The notes below the pieces were generated by a model that saw nothing but the letters and a program-made list of their open reading frames with translations, was not told where the DNA came from and did not search any database. Shown here one piece after another: positions 18,259-27,777 of a stretch of DNA of 56,406 nt. The DNA comes from an uncultured Bacteroides sp. (GTDB lineage Bacteria; Bacteroidota; Bacteroidia; Bacteroidales; Bacteroidaceae). The stretch is taken from the NCBI GenBank assembly GCA_945607605.1, contig CALYZE010000007.1, positions 1 through 56,406 of the forward strand, in the 5' to 3' direction. Position 1 is the stretch's first letter. Each line of letters starts with the position of its first letter. Both the position numbers and the translations under genes were made by a program.

Positions 18259-19617
18259 TTATAACATTTCCCTGAATATCTCTCCTACCGTAGGATGCGG
18301 GAAGACTATCTTTTTCCACTCATCGGTCGTAAGATTTAATTCAATGGCCATACCGGCCAGTGTTATGATTTCCGAAGCGGGATTTCCCAAAACATGTGCT
18401 CCCAAGATCTTATTATCTTCTGCAAGTAACAACTTGCAAACACCGTTTACTCCTTCATTTTCGGCAACGAAACGTCCGGAATAAGCCATCGGAAGCTTTA
18501 CGGCGCGATAAGAAACACCTTTTGCTTGCAAGGATTCTTCCGTCTCCCCTACTCCGGCTATTTCCGGATTGGTATATACCACGCCGGGAATAGCACGATA
18601 ACTCATGCCATCCTTCTTGCCCATTATGGAATGAATGGCTACTTCCGCCTCACGAACGGCCGTATGTGCCAGTAAAGAGAATCCGGTCAAATCACCGCAT
18701 GCATATACACCCGGAATGGAAGTCTGCATTTGCTCGTCGACGTTAATATTTCCCCGTACGGTCTTTTCCAGCTTCAGATTCTCCAATCCGAAGCCTTGTG
18801 TCACCGGGCGGCGGCCTACGCTCATCAGCAACTTGACAGCTACTACAGAGCCTGCCCCATCGGCATTCTCATAATGTACCTGCACTTGCGGCTGACCGTC
18901 TTTCGAGGAAGCCTCAGCCAGCGAAACAACTTTCGTGCTCAACATGAAGTTGATTCCCCGTTTGGCATATTCGGCACGGAGCAGAGCAGACAACTCTTTA
19001 TCCATACCGCCTAAAATCTCATCCAACATCTCGATGACCGTCACCTGCACACCCAAACTGTTGAAGAAAGAAGCGAACTCTATGCCGATAACTCCTCCAC
19101 CGATGATGGCAAGTGAAGCAGGAAGTTCTTTCGCATTCAACGCATCACGATGCGTCCAATAAGGCACGGCATTTACGCCTGAAATGGGTGGAATAAAGGT
19201 TTCGGAGCCGGTACAAAGCAGCATATTATCACATTCATAAATTTCTTCACCACACTTTACGTGATTCTTATCTATGATGCTTGCTTCACCGTTTACAAGG
19301 GTTACATGGTTGGCAGTCAGTTTTGCTTTGACTCCCAACACAAGCTTACGCACTACCTTTTGTTTGCGGGCTATTATCTTAGGTAAATCAAACGATACTT
19401 CCGGCACATGAACCGCATATTTGGCGGCATGACGGACTCCGTCATACGTCTTGGCTGAATACAACAACGTTTTGGTAGGAATACAGCCCTCATTCAGACA
19501 TACTCCGCCAAGGTTCTGTTTTTCAAAAAGTACAACGCTCATTCCGGCTTTTCCGGCAACTTCGGCAGCAGTATATCCCGCAGGACCTCCACCGATAATA
19601 GCAACTTGGTATTTCAT
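18259..19617 (-). CDS. lpdA: Dihydrolipoyl dehydrogenase
   Basis: FAD-dependent disulfide oxidoreductase that reoxidises lipoyl groups of 2-oxo acid dehydrogenases or the glycine cleavage system. It has the N-terminal FAD motif GGGPAGYTAAE, the redox pair Cys40/Cys45 in GGVCLNEGCIPTK, the NAD motif IGGGVIGIEFASF and the C-terminal catalytic HPTVGE. The 452 residues are complete. No E1 or E2 genes are adjacent, so the partner complex is encoded elsewhere. Confidence 0.94.
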   Translation of the reverse strand: MKYQVAIIGGGPAGYTAAEVAGKAGMSVVLFEKQNLGGVCLNEGCIPTKTLLYSAKTYDGVRHAAKYAVHVPEVSFDLPKIIARKQKVVRKLVLGVKAKLTANHVTLVNGEASIIDKNHVKCGEEIYECDNMLLCTGSETFIPPISGVNAVPYWTHRDALNAKELPASLAIIGGGVIGIEFASFFNSLGVQVTVIEMLDEILGGMDKELSALLRAEYAKRGINFMLSTKVVSLAEASSKDGQPQVQVHYENADGAGSVVAVKLLMSVGRRPVTQGFGLENLKLEKTVRGNINVDEQMQTSIPGVYACGDLTGFSLLAHTAVREAEVAIHSIMGKKDGMSYRAIPGVVYTNPEIAGVGETEESLQAKGVSYRAVKLPMAYSGRFVAENEGVNGVCKLLLAEDNKILGAHVLGNPASEIITLAGMAIELNLTTDEWKKIVFPHPTVGEIFREML

Positions 19618-19769
19618 AGCTTCTCGGTAATTAGTAATTTGTGCGCAAGTTAATAAAACCCATATTATCAGGCAAAAGATACTCCTTCTTTCTTCAGAAT
19701 TATTATCTTTGTCGTACAGCCTTTGCGCAAGAAACGCGTCTCATAGATATAAACGAAACATCCATCCGT

Positions 19770-20709
19770 ATGAAAATGACTAAATTAGCACAATTCCTTT
19801 CTCTTTCCATACTCTTCCTCTCCGCCTTGACCTCATGCAGCGATGACGATAACAACCAACTGTCTCCCATCCGGGAAAAAAACTTTGGCAGGCGATGCCT
19901 CTACCTTTGAAATTAGCTTCACTCGCAGCAATTGGAGGATTGCTTCCATAACCGACCTTGACGGGTATTCTCCCACCGGCAGCACTCAATTGGAAGGATT
20001 GGGAACCCTCCATTATCGCTGGGCAACCATCAGACGCGATCAAGAAAATACGCTTATCATTGAAACAGAAGACAACTTCGACAACGAAGAACGTGGGTTC
20101 ATTATCCATCTTGAATTGAGAGAAGGATTTTATAAAGAACAGATTGTTATCCATCAGAAAAAATGCGAAAACTTCTATCAGATAGAGTCCATGAAATATA
20201 GTGTGGAAGCCGACGACGGAGTGAGAGAATCCGGAATAGAGTATGATAAAACGACCTATAGGAATGAGACGATCGGTGACAAAACAGAGAAACATGACTA
20301 TTATCCATTTATCAATAAGCGGACAGAATATAAGTTCCTGTTCGATAACCACTCCGATAAAATCTTCAGTTGGATAGACCCGGAGAAACGTACTATCTAC
20401 CTACCCGACCACATTGAAGACGGAAAAGTGATCATGGGGCAGCAAGAGTTGTTACTTGTTAACCAAGGGCGCTACTACAAAGAAGACGGGCTAAGGTATA
20501 AATATTTTGAAGTGGATATAGTAGGCATGAAATGGAATATATACACTTCAACTATTTACTACAAAAGTCTGCAAGTGACCTTCACCCTTACCCTCACCAG
20601 TCCCGGCAGTGATATAAAGAAGGTCGTCAAAGGAAAATTCACTCAAAGGTATCCCTATGATTGCTCACCCATACATCATGAAGTAAGGGACTCTTCGGAA
20701 TATGAATAG
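19770..20709 (+). pseudogene. Lipoprotein gene broken by one extra A in a seven-A tract
   Basis: The first frame gives a clear lipoprotein start: MKMTKLAQFLS, a hydrophobic stretch, lipobox LTSC, then SDDDNNQ. It shifts out of frame at a run of seven A (19876-19882) and ends at 19910. The other frame, open from 19843, continues from KTLAGDAS for about 275 residues to 20709. Six A would join them precisely (REKTLAG). The mature part begins with a BACON-like beta domain (SNWRI...ERGFIIHL...IVIHQK) and is otherwise unknown. A TATCTTTG box lies at 19704-19711. Homopolymer slippage, a true mutation or a sequencing error are possible. Confidence 0.75.
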
Positions 20710-20783
20710 CCCTTAAGAACTAAATTAGTCGATACGAAGAGAAAAGTGCGTGAATACAGCAAGGAAACTTGTGCGCTGTTAGG

Positions 20784-20867
20784 AGAAATCTCTGTTCCAA
20801 GGCTGCGAATAGATATCCGCAACTTTGGAATGGACATTCGCAAGCTTGGAACAAGCATTCTCAAGCT
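20784..20867 (-). repeat. Tandem 21-base repeat, four diverged units
   Basis: Units of exactly 21 bases at 20847-20867, 20826-20846, 20805-20825 and 20784-20804. The first two are the closest. On the minus strand they encode heptads of the type SLRMxIP in an ORF (20676-20891) that overlaps the end of the preceding gene by 11 bases. I do not call that ORF a gene. Confidence 0.7.
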
Positions 20868-20880
20868 ACGAACAAAGTTT

Positions 20881-21309
20881 TTAACTTTCATTCTTATACA
20901 GAATATCTAAGGTAGCATTACGTTCCTTCAAGGTTGCTATCAACTCCTCTGCATTTTCCGGAAAGACCGAAAAGAAACCTTGCTTACGTCCACTCTTATA
21001 ATAAATGATCAGTTGTCGCCTGCGATAGTTCCATCCTTTGGCAGTAGGATTGTACCATATACGGTAAATGCCGACAGCTTTCTGTTGAGAAGAGCCGAAC
21101 AATCCCTTTACCCAAAGATCTCCGTTCTCCTTAATCACGTACTTTATAGACTGTTGATAGATAAAGATAAGCATCGGGCCTACCATTGGAATAAAAAGAT
21201 AGGGATTCTTATCCACCCAAGCACACACGCCGAAGAATAGGACAAACATGGTTACCGAGATTCGTTCCCAAAGATAAAAACCTTTTACTTTAAATATTTT
21301 TTCCATCAT
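20881..21309 (-). CDS. Small membrane protein with a PH-like C-terminal domain
   Basis: The 142 residues show two closely spaced membrane helices (about 14-32 and 36-55) followed by a soluble beta-rich domain (ENGDLWVKGLFG to YYKSGRKQGFFSVFP) that resembles the bacterial PH or YdbT-like fold. It ends in a helix (ENAEELIATLKERN). The next gene encodes a protein of the same plan, so they may be an ancient pair. I do not recognise a specific function. Confidence 0.7.
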   Translation of the reverse strand: MMEKIFKVKGFYLWERISVTMFVLFFGVCAWVDKNPYLFIPMVGPMLIFIYQQSIKYVIKENGDLWVKGLFGSSQQKAVGIYRIWYNPTAKGWNYRRRQLIIYYKSGRKQGFFSVFPENAEELIATLKERNATLDILYKNES

Positions 21310-21362
21310 AAGAGTTCTATTAAGATCGGGTGTAAGATAGAAATAAATTCCTCAGAATAGAA

Positions 21363-21767
21363 TTAGACTTCCGCAGCTATTCTTTCTTCGAGCAACCGTA
21401 TGAATTCTTCTTCTTTGACCGGAAGCAACACGGCACATTTTTCTTTTGTACCGTGCTTCACCAAAACATAGCGCATCACTGCAAACTTACCTACTCGCAT
21501 AGAGCTTGCCCGTTCCACCGAAAGAATGTCTTTCAATAAGATGACTTTACTACGTGAGAAGCGCCCGAAGAATAAGATTAATTTCCCGTCAGGAGTAAGG
21601 GTATAAGTGGTATGAATAAGCTTTTCAATGCTAATTGTCAACCAAACCATACAGATAGCCGCCAGAATAGCATGCATGTCCCAAAGTAAAAATAGAGTCA
21701 GAATACCTATCAATGCCAAGAACAAATACTGTCCCACGGCGATACGTGCATGAAAGATTCGATTCAT
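21363..21767 (-). CDS. Small membrane protein with a PH-like domain, paralogue-like neighbour
   Basis: The ATG at 21765-21767 gives 134 residues (MNRIFHARIAV). Two membrane helices (about 12-28 and 30-46) precede a beta-rich domain (YTLTPDGKLILFFGRFSRSK) and a C-terminal helix (KEEEFIRLLEER). The frame is open further upstream to 21815, but that would overlap the nadB promoter region. The layout copies the 20881-21309 gene. The function is unknown. Confidence 0.7.
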   Translation of the reverse strand: MNRIFHARIAVGQYLFLALIGILTLFLLWDMHAILAAICMVWLTISIEKLIHTTYTLTPDGKLILFFGRFSRSKVILLKDILSVERASSMRVGKFAVMRYVLVKHGTKEKCAVLLPVKEEEFIRLLEERIAAEV

Positions 21768-21815
21768 ATTGTCTGATTTTGCGGCTAAGGTAAGCGTTTT
21801 TAGGAAGGTTTGCAC

Positions 21816-21823
21816 TATCTTTG
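21816..21823 (+). promoter_or_regulatory. nadB promoter -7 box
   Basis: Perfect TATCTTTG, 21 bases before the nadB ATG chosen here. It shows that the earlier in-frame ATG-like start at 21821 cannot be used. Confidence 0.65.
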
Positions 21824-21844
21824 CCGGGCAAAATATACAAATCT

Positions 21845-23431
21845 ATGGTAAGAAAGTTCGATTTTCTCGTTATCGGCTCCGGACTTGCCGGTATGAGCTT
21901 TGCGCTCAAGGTGGCGCATAAAGGAACAGTAGCCCTCATCTGCAAGGCAAGTTTGGAAGAAGCAAACACGTATTTCGCTCAAGGGGGCATTGCCTCTGTC
22001 ACCAATTTGGCTGTAGATAATTTTGAGAAACACATTGAAGATACGATGATTGCGGGTGACTGGATAAGTAACCGTGAAGCCGTAGAAAAAGTAATACACA
22101 ATGCTCCTGAACAAATCAACGAACTGATTAAATGGGGAGTAAACTTTGATAAAAAAGAGAACGGAGAATTTGACTTACACAAAGAAGGCGGTCACTCTGA
22201 ATTCCGCATTTTGCACCATAAAGACAACACAGGAGCAGAGATACAGACCAGTCTGATAGAAGCTGTCAAGCAAAATCCCAACATTACCGTGTTTACCGAT
22301 TTCTATGCTGTAGAAATCATCACACAGCACCATTTAGGCATCATCGTAACCCGTTACACTCCAGGCATCAAATGTTACGGAGCCTACGTTTTGAACGAAA
22401 AAACCGGTGAGGTAGATACCTTCCTTTCTAAAGTGACCATTATGGCTACCGGCGGCTGCGAAGCTGTTTATCGCAACACGACTAATCCGCTTGTTGCCAC
22501 GGGAGATGGCATTGCCATGGTTTACCGTGCCAAAGGTGCTGTAAAAGATATGGAGTTTATACAGTTTCATCCCACGGCCCTCTACCACCCCGGAGATCGT
22601 CCTTGCTTCCTCATTACCGAGGCCATGCGTGGATACGGAGGGGTGCTGCGCACCATAGATGGAAAAGAATTCATGCAAAAATATGACTCACGCCTCTCAT
22701 TGGCTCCACGCGATATAGTAGCGCGTGCCATTGACAATGAAATGAAACAACTCGGTGATGAGCATGTTTTCCTGGACGTTACCCATAAAGATCCCGAACT
22801 CACCAAGAAACATTTCCCTAACATCTATAAGAAGTGTCTCAGCATCGGCGTTGATATTACGAAGGATTACATTCCGGTAGCTCCTGCCGCCCACTACCTC
22901 TGCGGGGGTATCAAAGTAGATTTGGACGGACAATCCAACATCCGACGTCTGTATGCCATTGGTGAATGCTCCTGCACCGGATTGCATGGTGGCAATCGTT
23001 TAGCCTCCAATTCGCTGATTGAAGCCGTAGTTTATGCCGACTCAGCTGCCAAACATGCGTTGAACGTATTCGAGCGCTATGACTTCAACGAAGACATTCC
23101 TAAATGGAACGACGAAGGCACTATCTCCAACGAAGAACGTGTGTTGATTACCCAAAGCATGAGAGAAGTCAATCAAATTATGGAATCTTATGTCGGTATT
23201 GTTCGCAGTAACACCCGTCTGACACGCGCATGGAATCGTCTGGATATTCTTTATGAGGAGACAGAAAGATTGTTTAAAAGCAGTAAAGCTACCCGTGAAC
23301 TTTGTGAACTCCGCAATATGATTAACGTAGGGTATCTGATTACCCGCCAAGCTATGGAGCGTAAAGAGAGTCGTGGATTGCATTATACGATCGATTACCC
23401 GCATCCCAAAGAACAAGGTGAACAGAAATAG
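21845..23431 (+). CDS. nadB: L-aspartate oxidase
   Basis: FAD enzyme that oxidises aspartate to iminoaspartate, the first step of de novo NAD synthesis. It has the FAD motif VIGSGLAGMSFA near the N-terminus, HEGG-like substrate loop HKEGGHSEFRILHH, HPTALY, and GECSCTGLHGGNRLASNSL near residue 380. About 528 residues, full length. The partner nadA is 8 kb away in this window, so the pathway genes are dispersed. Confidence 0.95.
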   Translation: MVRKFDFLVIGSGLAGMSFALKVAHKGTVALICKASLEEANTYFAQGGIASVTNLAVDNFEKHIEDTMIAGDWISNREAVEKVIHNAPEQINELIKWGVNFDKKENGEFDLHKEGGHSEFRILHHKDNTGAEIQTSLIEAVKQNPNITVFTDFYAVEIITQHHLGIIVTRYTPGIKCYGAYVLNEKTGEVDTFLSKVTIMATGGCEAVYRNTTNPLVATGDGIAMVYRAKGAVKDMEFIQFHPTALYHPGDRPCFLITEAMRGYGGVLRTIDGKEFMQKYDSRLSLAPRDIVARAIDNEMKQLGDEHVFLDVTHKDPELTKKHFPNIYKKCLSIGVDITKDYIPVAPAAHYLCGGIKVDLDGQSNIRRLYAIGECSCTGLHGGNRLASNSLIEAVVYADSAAKHALNVFERYDFNEDIPKWNDEGTISNEERVLITQSMREVNQIMESYVGIVRSNTRLTRAWNRLDILYEETERLFKSSKATRELCELRNMINVGYLITRQAMERKESRGLHYTIDYPHPKEQGEQK

Positions 23432-23467
23432 ATTTCCTCCTACGGAGGTATCAATACAGGAAGATAT

Positions 23468-23506
23468 AAAAACGCCCGAATACTTTTGCGAAGTATTCGG
23501 GCGTTT
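23468..23506. terminator. Bidirectional terminator between nadB and the rubrerythrin gene
   Basis: A perfect 17-base-pair stem (23468-23484 with 23490-23506) and a 5-base loop, with A at one end and T at the other. It sits between converging genes. Confidence 0.9.
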
Positions 23507-23525
23507 TCTATCTCAAAGATCTGTT

Positions 23526-24104
23526 TTAGCAATTCTCTTTCATTACCTCAAAATAAGCCTGCGGATGCAAGCAAGCCGGACAAACTTCCGGAGCTTCCTT
23601 ACCGGTATAAATGAAACCGCAATTACGGCATTGCCATACCACTTCACCTTCTTTGGCAAATACGCTGGCAGTTTCGATGTTATGGATAAATGCACGATAA
23701 CGTTCTTCGTGACCCTTCTCGGCATTAGCAATATTACGATACATCAAAGCAATGGCAGGGAAACCCTCTTCGTCGGCAACATCGGCAAAGTGAGGATAAT
23801 CCAATGACCACTCTTCGTGTTCACCGGCAGCAGCAGCCTGGAGATTTTCCAAGGTAGTACCGATAACGCCTGCAGGATAAGAGGCAGTTATTTCTACCAT
23901 ACCACCTTCTAACCACTTAAACATACGTTTGGCATGTTCCTTTTCCTGATCAGCTGTTTCTGTAAAAATAGCAGCAATTTGCTCGTAACCCTCTTTCTTA
24001 GCTGCACTTGCAAAATAAGTGTAACGCATTCTTGCTTGTGATTCACCAGCAAATGAGGTTAACAGATTCTTCTCCGTCTGAGTTCCTTTAATACTTTTAG
24101 CCAT
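23526..24104 (-). CDS. rbr: Rubrerythrin
   Basis: Non-heme di-iron peroxidase that removes hydrogen peroxide in anaerobes. The N-terminal four-helix ferritin-like part carries the ExxH motifs (DQEKEHAKR, NAEKGHEER) and the C-terminal rubredoxin domain has CRNCG and CPAC. The 192 residues from the ATG at 24102-24104 have the classical start MAKSIKGTQTEKNLL. Upstream codons to 24167 overlap the promoter box and are not coding. Confidence 0.95.
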   Translation of the reverse strand: MAKSIKGTQTEKNLLTSFAGESQARMRYTYFASAAKKEGYEQIAAIFTETADQEKEHAKRMFKWLEGGMVEITASYPAGVIGTTLENLQAAAAGEHEEWSLDYPHFADVADEEGFPAIALMYRNIANAEKGHEERYRAFIHNIETASVFAKEGEVVWQCRNCGFIYTGKEAPEVCPACLHPQAYFEVMKENC

Positions 24105-24166
24105 AATTTTCTTATTAGTTAATAAAACATGTGTAAATATCGTTCGATTTGTTTTAAACCATAGCA

Positions 24167-24174
24167 CAAAAATA
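24167..24174 (-). promoter_or_regulatory. Rubrerythrin promoter -7 box
   Basis: TATTTTTG on the minus strand, 62 bases before the ATG. Confidence 0.5.
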
Positions 24175-24272
24175 ATAAATTAGTTTGAAATAACCATACC
24201 TTATCTTATTTGAATTATAAAGTATCATGATGAAAAAAGCAACGAACCTTATACTTGCATCATTATTTTAGC

Positions 24273-24280
24273 TACTTTTG
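24273..24280 (+). promoter_or_regulatory. Promoter -7 box of the SulP transporter gene
   Basis: TACTTTTG, 53 bases before the ATG at 24334. No clear -33 TTTG. Confidence 0.5.
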
Positions 24281-24333
24281 TAGTCCGTATTGCAACATAC
24301 ACATTACAATTTATATAAAAAGCCATTAATTTA

Positions 24334-26016
24334 ATGAAAGCGTTCGATTTCAAACCAAAGCTATACACAGCTTTAAAAAATTACTCGAAAGAAACATTTA
24401 TGGCAGACTTGATGGCGGGTATCATCGTAGGCATCGTCGCTCTACCACTTGCCATTGCATTTGCTATTGCCTCCGGCGTTTCACCGGAGAAAGGAATTAT
24501 TACAGCCATTATCGCTGGTTTCATCATCTCTCTGTTGGGAGGAAGCAAAGTACAGATAGGAGGCCCTACGGGGGCATTCATCGTTATCATATACGGCGTT
24601 ATCCAACAATATGGTGAATCGGGACTGATTGTTGCCACCTTAATGGCAGGTATCATTCTCATACTGTTAGGGGTCTTTAAATTGGGTGCGGTCATCAAGT
24701 TCATCCCCTATCCTATCATTGTGGGCTTTACAAGCGGTATAGCTGTCACCATCTTCACCACACAGATTGCCGATGTCTTCGGACTCAACTTCGGAGGAGA
24801 GAAGGTGCCGGGAGATTTTGTGGGAAAATGGATTCTTTATTTCCGCCATTTTGATACAGTAAACTGGTGGAATGCAATAATCAGTGTCTTCAGCATTCTG
24901 ATTATAGCGATTACTCCTAAATTTTCAAAGAAAATACCCGGTTCACTGATTGCCATTATCGTCGTGACTCTCTCTGTCTATCTGATGAAAGTATATGGTG
25001 GAGTTGATTGCATTGACACCATAGGAGACCGTTTCAGCATCAAAGCTGAACTCCCCGGTGCAGTGATGCCCGCTTTGAACTGGGAAGCTATTAAAAACCT
25101 CTTTCCTGTTGCCATTACCATTGCTGTATTGGGAGCTATTGAATCATTGTTATCGGCCACTGTAGCCGATGGTGTAATTGGCGACAAACACAATTCAAAC
25201 ACGGAGTTGATTGCACAAGGTGCTGCCAATCTGATCACTCCTCTCTTTGGAGGTATTCCTGCAACCGGTGCCATTGCTCGTACGATGACTAATATCAATA
25301 ACGGTGGTAAAACGCCCGTAGCCGGTATTATTCATGCGGTAGTATTGTTGTTGATTCTGTTATTCCTCATGCCACTGGCACAATACATCCCAATGGCATG
25401 CCTTGCAGGTGTGTTGGTCGTTGTTTCTTACAACATGAGTGGCTGGCGTACTTTCAAGGGGTTAATGAGAAGCCCGAAATCGGATGTTACAGTGTTGCTC
25501 ATTACCTTCTTGCTGACGGTTATCTTTGATTTAACAATCGCCATTGAGACGGGATTAGTCATTGCCTGTGTACTCTTTATGCGTCGTGTCATGGAAACTA
25601 CCGAGATTTCTGTGATTAAGGATGAGATAGATCCAAGCGCTGAGATGGATATGACTACCAACGAAGAGGCACTGGTGATTCCGGATGGTGTTGAAGTATA
25701 CGAAATCAATGGTCCTTATTTCTTTGGCATCGCTACCAAGTTTGAAGAAACCATGGTACAATTGGGAGACTCTCCCAAAGTGCGCATCATCCGTATGCGT
25801 AAAGTGCCTTTCATAGACTCTACAGGCATTTACAATCTTGGAAACCTTTGCGTGATGTCTCAAAAAGAGAAAACAACTATCATACTCTCCGGTGTGAATG
25901 AGAAGGTACATCAGGTACTGGAGAAATCGGGATTCTACGAGCTTTTAGGGGAAGAGAATATTTGTTCGAATATTAATGAGGCATTGGAGAGAGCCAAAGA
26001 GATAATAGAGAAATAG
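24334..26016 (+). CDS. SulP family anion transporter with STAS domain
   Basis: Inner-membrane transporter of the SLC26/SulP family, which moves sulfate, bicarbonate or other anions. The 560 residues contain about 12-14 membrane segments (residues 20-430) with the family signature around VGIVALPLAIAFAIASGV. A C-terminal cytoplasmic STAS domain follows (about 445-555, with IRMRKVPFIDSTGIYNL). The anion cannot be deduced. The nuclease gene follows after 4 bases, so the two are cotranscribed. Confidence 0.92.
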   Translation: MKAFDFKPKLYTALKNYSKETFMADLMAGIIVGIVALPLAIAFAIASGVSPEKGIITAIIAGFIISLLGGSKVQIGGPTGAFIVIIYGVIQQYGESGLIVATLMAGIILILLGVFKLGAVIKFIPYPIIVGFTSGIAVTIFTTQIADVFGLNFGGEKVPGDFVGKWILYFRHFDTVNWWNAIISVFSILIIAITPKFSKKIPGSLIAIIVVTLSVYLMKVYGGVDCIDTIGDRFSIKAELPGAVMPALNWEAIKNLFPVAITIAVLGAIESLLSATVADGVIGDKHNSNTELIAQGAANLITPLFGGIPATGAIARTMTNINNGGKTPVAGIIHAVVLLLILLFLMPLAQYIPMACLAGVLVVVSYNMSGWRTFKGLMRSPKSDVTVLLITFLLTVIFDLTIAIETGLVIACVLFMRRVMETTEISVIKDEIDPSAEMDMTTNEEALVIPDGVEVYEINGPYFFGIATKFEETMVQLGDSPKVRIIRMRKVPFIDSTGIYNLGNLCVMSQKEKTTIILSGVNEKVHQVLEKSGFYELLGEENICSNINEALERAKEIIEK

Positions 26017-26020
26017 GAGC

Positions 26021-26908
26021 ATGACACGAAGAAGAAAACGAAAGAAACAATCGTCCAAAGGAATTTTTTATCTGATAGTATTTATAGGTGTGGTTTGTCT
26101 TTGTTACGAACCTATAGCCAAAGCATTACATATCAATCTGCCCATTACTTTGACGGAGATTGTGGGTAAAACTTCTACCCAACCATCGCCTGCCAAGCAA
26201 GTAGCCATAGGCGAAGACGTCCTCTTCCCTGCCCCTCTGAAGAAAGTATCGGAGCAAATCTTACACCGCAAAGGTTACACCGTATCTTATAATAAAGATT
26301 GGAAGATTCCTAACTGGGTAGCTTGGGATCTTACCCCGGAAAAGTTGGTGGTACGTGAAAGTCGTACTGATAATTTCCTCCCCGATCCCGACCTACCGGA
26401 AAGGGAGGCAGTAACCACCAACGATTACAAAGGATCGGGTATGGATCGCGGGCATATGTGCCCCGCAGGCGATAATCGCTGGCATTGGAAAGCCATGCTG
26501 GAAAGTTTCTATATGACCAACATCTGCCCACAAAATCACAACTTAAACCGGGGAGACTGGAAAGAATTGGAAGAGGCTTGCCGCCAATGGGCACAGAAAG
26601 AAGGTAAAATTTACATTGTTTGTGGCCCGATTCTTTACAATCAGAAGCACCGTACCATAGGAAAACAACATCGTATTGTTGTGCCTGAGGCTTTCTTCAA
26701 GGTTATATTGTGTACCAATAGTAATCCACCCAAAGCCATTGGTTATATTTATAAAAACGCATCAGGCAATCGTCCACAAGACAGCTATGTCAATACCGTA
26801 GATGAGGTGGAACGAATAACAGGTATCGATTTCTTCCCTTCTCTACCGGATGAGATAGAAACACAAGTGGAAGCTGCGTATGATTTGCAGTTATGGAAAA
26901 GAGAATGA
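26021..26908 (+). CDS. DNA/RNA non-specific endonuclease (NUC1 family)
   Basis: The 295-residue protein has a very basic start (MTRRRKRKKQ), one membrane helix or uncleaved signal (about residues 15-31) and a beta-beta-alpha-Me endonuclease domain. The motif DRGHMCPAGD contains the catalytic His (residue 145), and the metal-binding Asn region is NICPQNHNLNRGDW. Family members cut DNA and RNA outside the cytoplasm, for nutrient uptake or defence. Cotranscribed with the SulP gene; why the two are paired is unclear. Confidence 0.9.
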   Translation: MTRRRKRKKQSSKGIFYLIVFIGVVCLCYEPIAKALHINLPITLTEIVGKTSTQPSPAKQVAIGEDVLFPAPLKKVSEQILHRKGYTVSYNKDWKIPNWVAWDLTPEKLVVRESRTDNFLPDPDLPEREAVTTNDYKGSGMDRGHMCPAGDNRWHWKAMLESFYMTNICPQNHNLNRGDWKELEEACRQWAQKEGKIYIVCGPILYNQKHRTIGKQHRIVVPEAFFKVILCTNSNPPKAIGYIYKNASGNRPQDSYVNTVDEVERITGIDFFPSLPDEIETQVEAAYDLQLWKRE

Positions 26909-26946
26909 TTTCTCATTCTCCCGTTATGTCTATTAAGTTGTGTCTG

Positions 26947-27720
26947 TTAATAAGAAACACTCACTGCTATACCTGCCTTTTTAATTAACTCGGCAATGTG
27001 ATCTAATTCTTCATGTGTAGCCTTCTGCAACTCATGAATAGGCGTTTCGCGATCGATGGTATAGATCATCACTTGCCGAGGAGCTATCATCTTCACCGTT
27101 TCCAACCAAGGAAGAACATATTCATCGGACGTATTATTTCTCTCAATGCCTTGATAACTGCCCTTCAAAAACATGGTTTGAACAATGCAGTTACCTTTAA
27201 AAGCTTTCAAGTAGTGGATGATTTCATCGACTGAATAAGAGGAATTAGGCCGATCAACCATGCGGATGTATTCTTCATTGACCGTATCTAATTTTAAGAT
27301 GTTATTATCTACCCTATTCAAGGCTTCGAAAACGTCGGGACGATGAATAAAGGTAGCATTGCTCAGGACACTTACTTTTGCATTCGGAAAGTATTGATCA
27401 CGCAGGGCAAGTGTATCCTCTATAATTTCAGGGAAATGAGGGTGAGCTGTCGGTTCTCCGTTACCGGCAAAGGTCAGTACGTCGGGTGCAGGACCATTCT
27501 GCTGCATATCCAACAAGCGGGCTTCCAATGCGGCACGTACTTCTTCACGTTTAGGGAATTTTTCTTTAGAACGATGATCGGCATTAAATCCACATTCACA
27601 ATAAATGCAGTCGAAGGTGCAGATTTTACCATCTGCCGGCAATAGGTTAATCCCTAAAGATACTCCCAAACGACGAGAATGAACAGGTCCGAAAATGGGA
27701 GATGGAAAAATAAGAGCCAT
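26947..27720 (-). CDS. Radical SAM protein
   Basis: 257 residues with the radical SAM cluster motif CTFDCIYC (Cys34, Cys38, Cys41) and LTFAGNGEPTAHPHF, the GGE-like SAM-binding strand. It belongs to the COG0731-like group of Fe-S oxidoreductases, whose best-known relatives act in tRNA wybutosine synthesis. The substrate of this short bacterial branch is unknown to me. A TACCTTTG box at 27769-27776 serves it. Confidence 0.88.
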   Translation of the reverse strand: MALIFPSPIFGPVHSRRLGVSLGINLLPADGKICTFDCIYCECGFNADHRSKEKFPKREEVRAALEARLLDMQQNGPAPDVLTFAGNGEPTAHPHFPEIIEDTLALRDQYFPNAKVSVLSNATFIHRPDVFEALNRVDNNILKLDTVNEEYIRMVDRPNSSYSVDEIIHYLKAFKGNCIVQTMFLKGSYQGIERNNTSDEYVLPWLETVKMIAPRQVMIYTIDRETPIHELQKATHEELDHIAELIKKAGIAVSVSY

Positions 27721-27768
27721 ATAATTTATATTTTGACGATACTAGTTACTTCAATATCTTAGCAGAGG

Positions 27769-27776
27769 CAAAGGTA
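27769..27776 (-). promoter_or_regulatory. Promoter -7 box of the radical SAM gene
   Basis: TACCTTTG on the minus strand, 49 bases upstream of the start and directly behind the stop codon of the preceding gene. Confidence 0.55.
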
Positions 27777-27777
27777 G

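Noticed and set aside
20676-20891. Minus-strand ORF of 71 codons made of heptads
   Set aside because: Its coding look comes from the 21-base tandem repeat, and it runs into the antisense of the broken lipoprotein gene. Kept as a repeat only.
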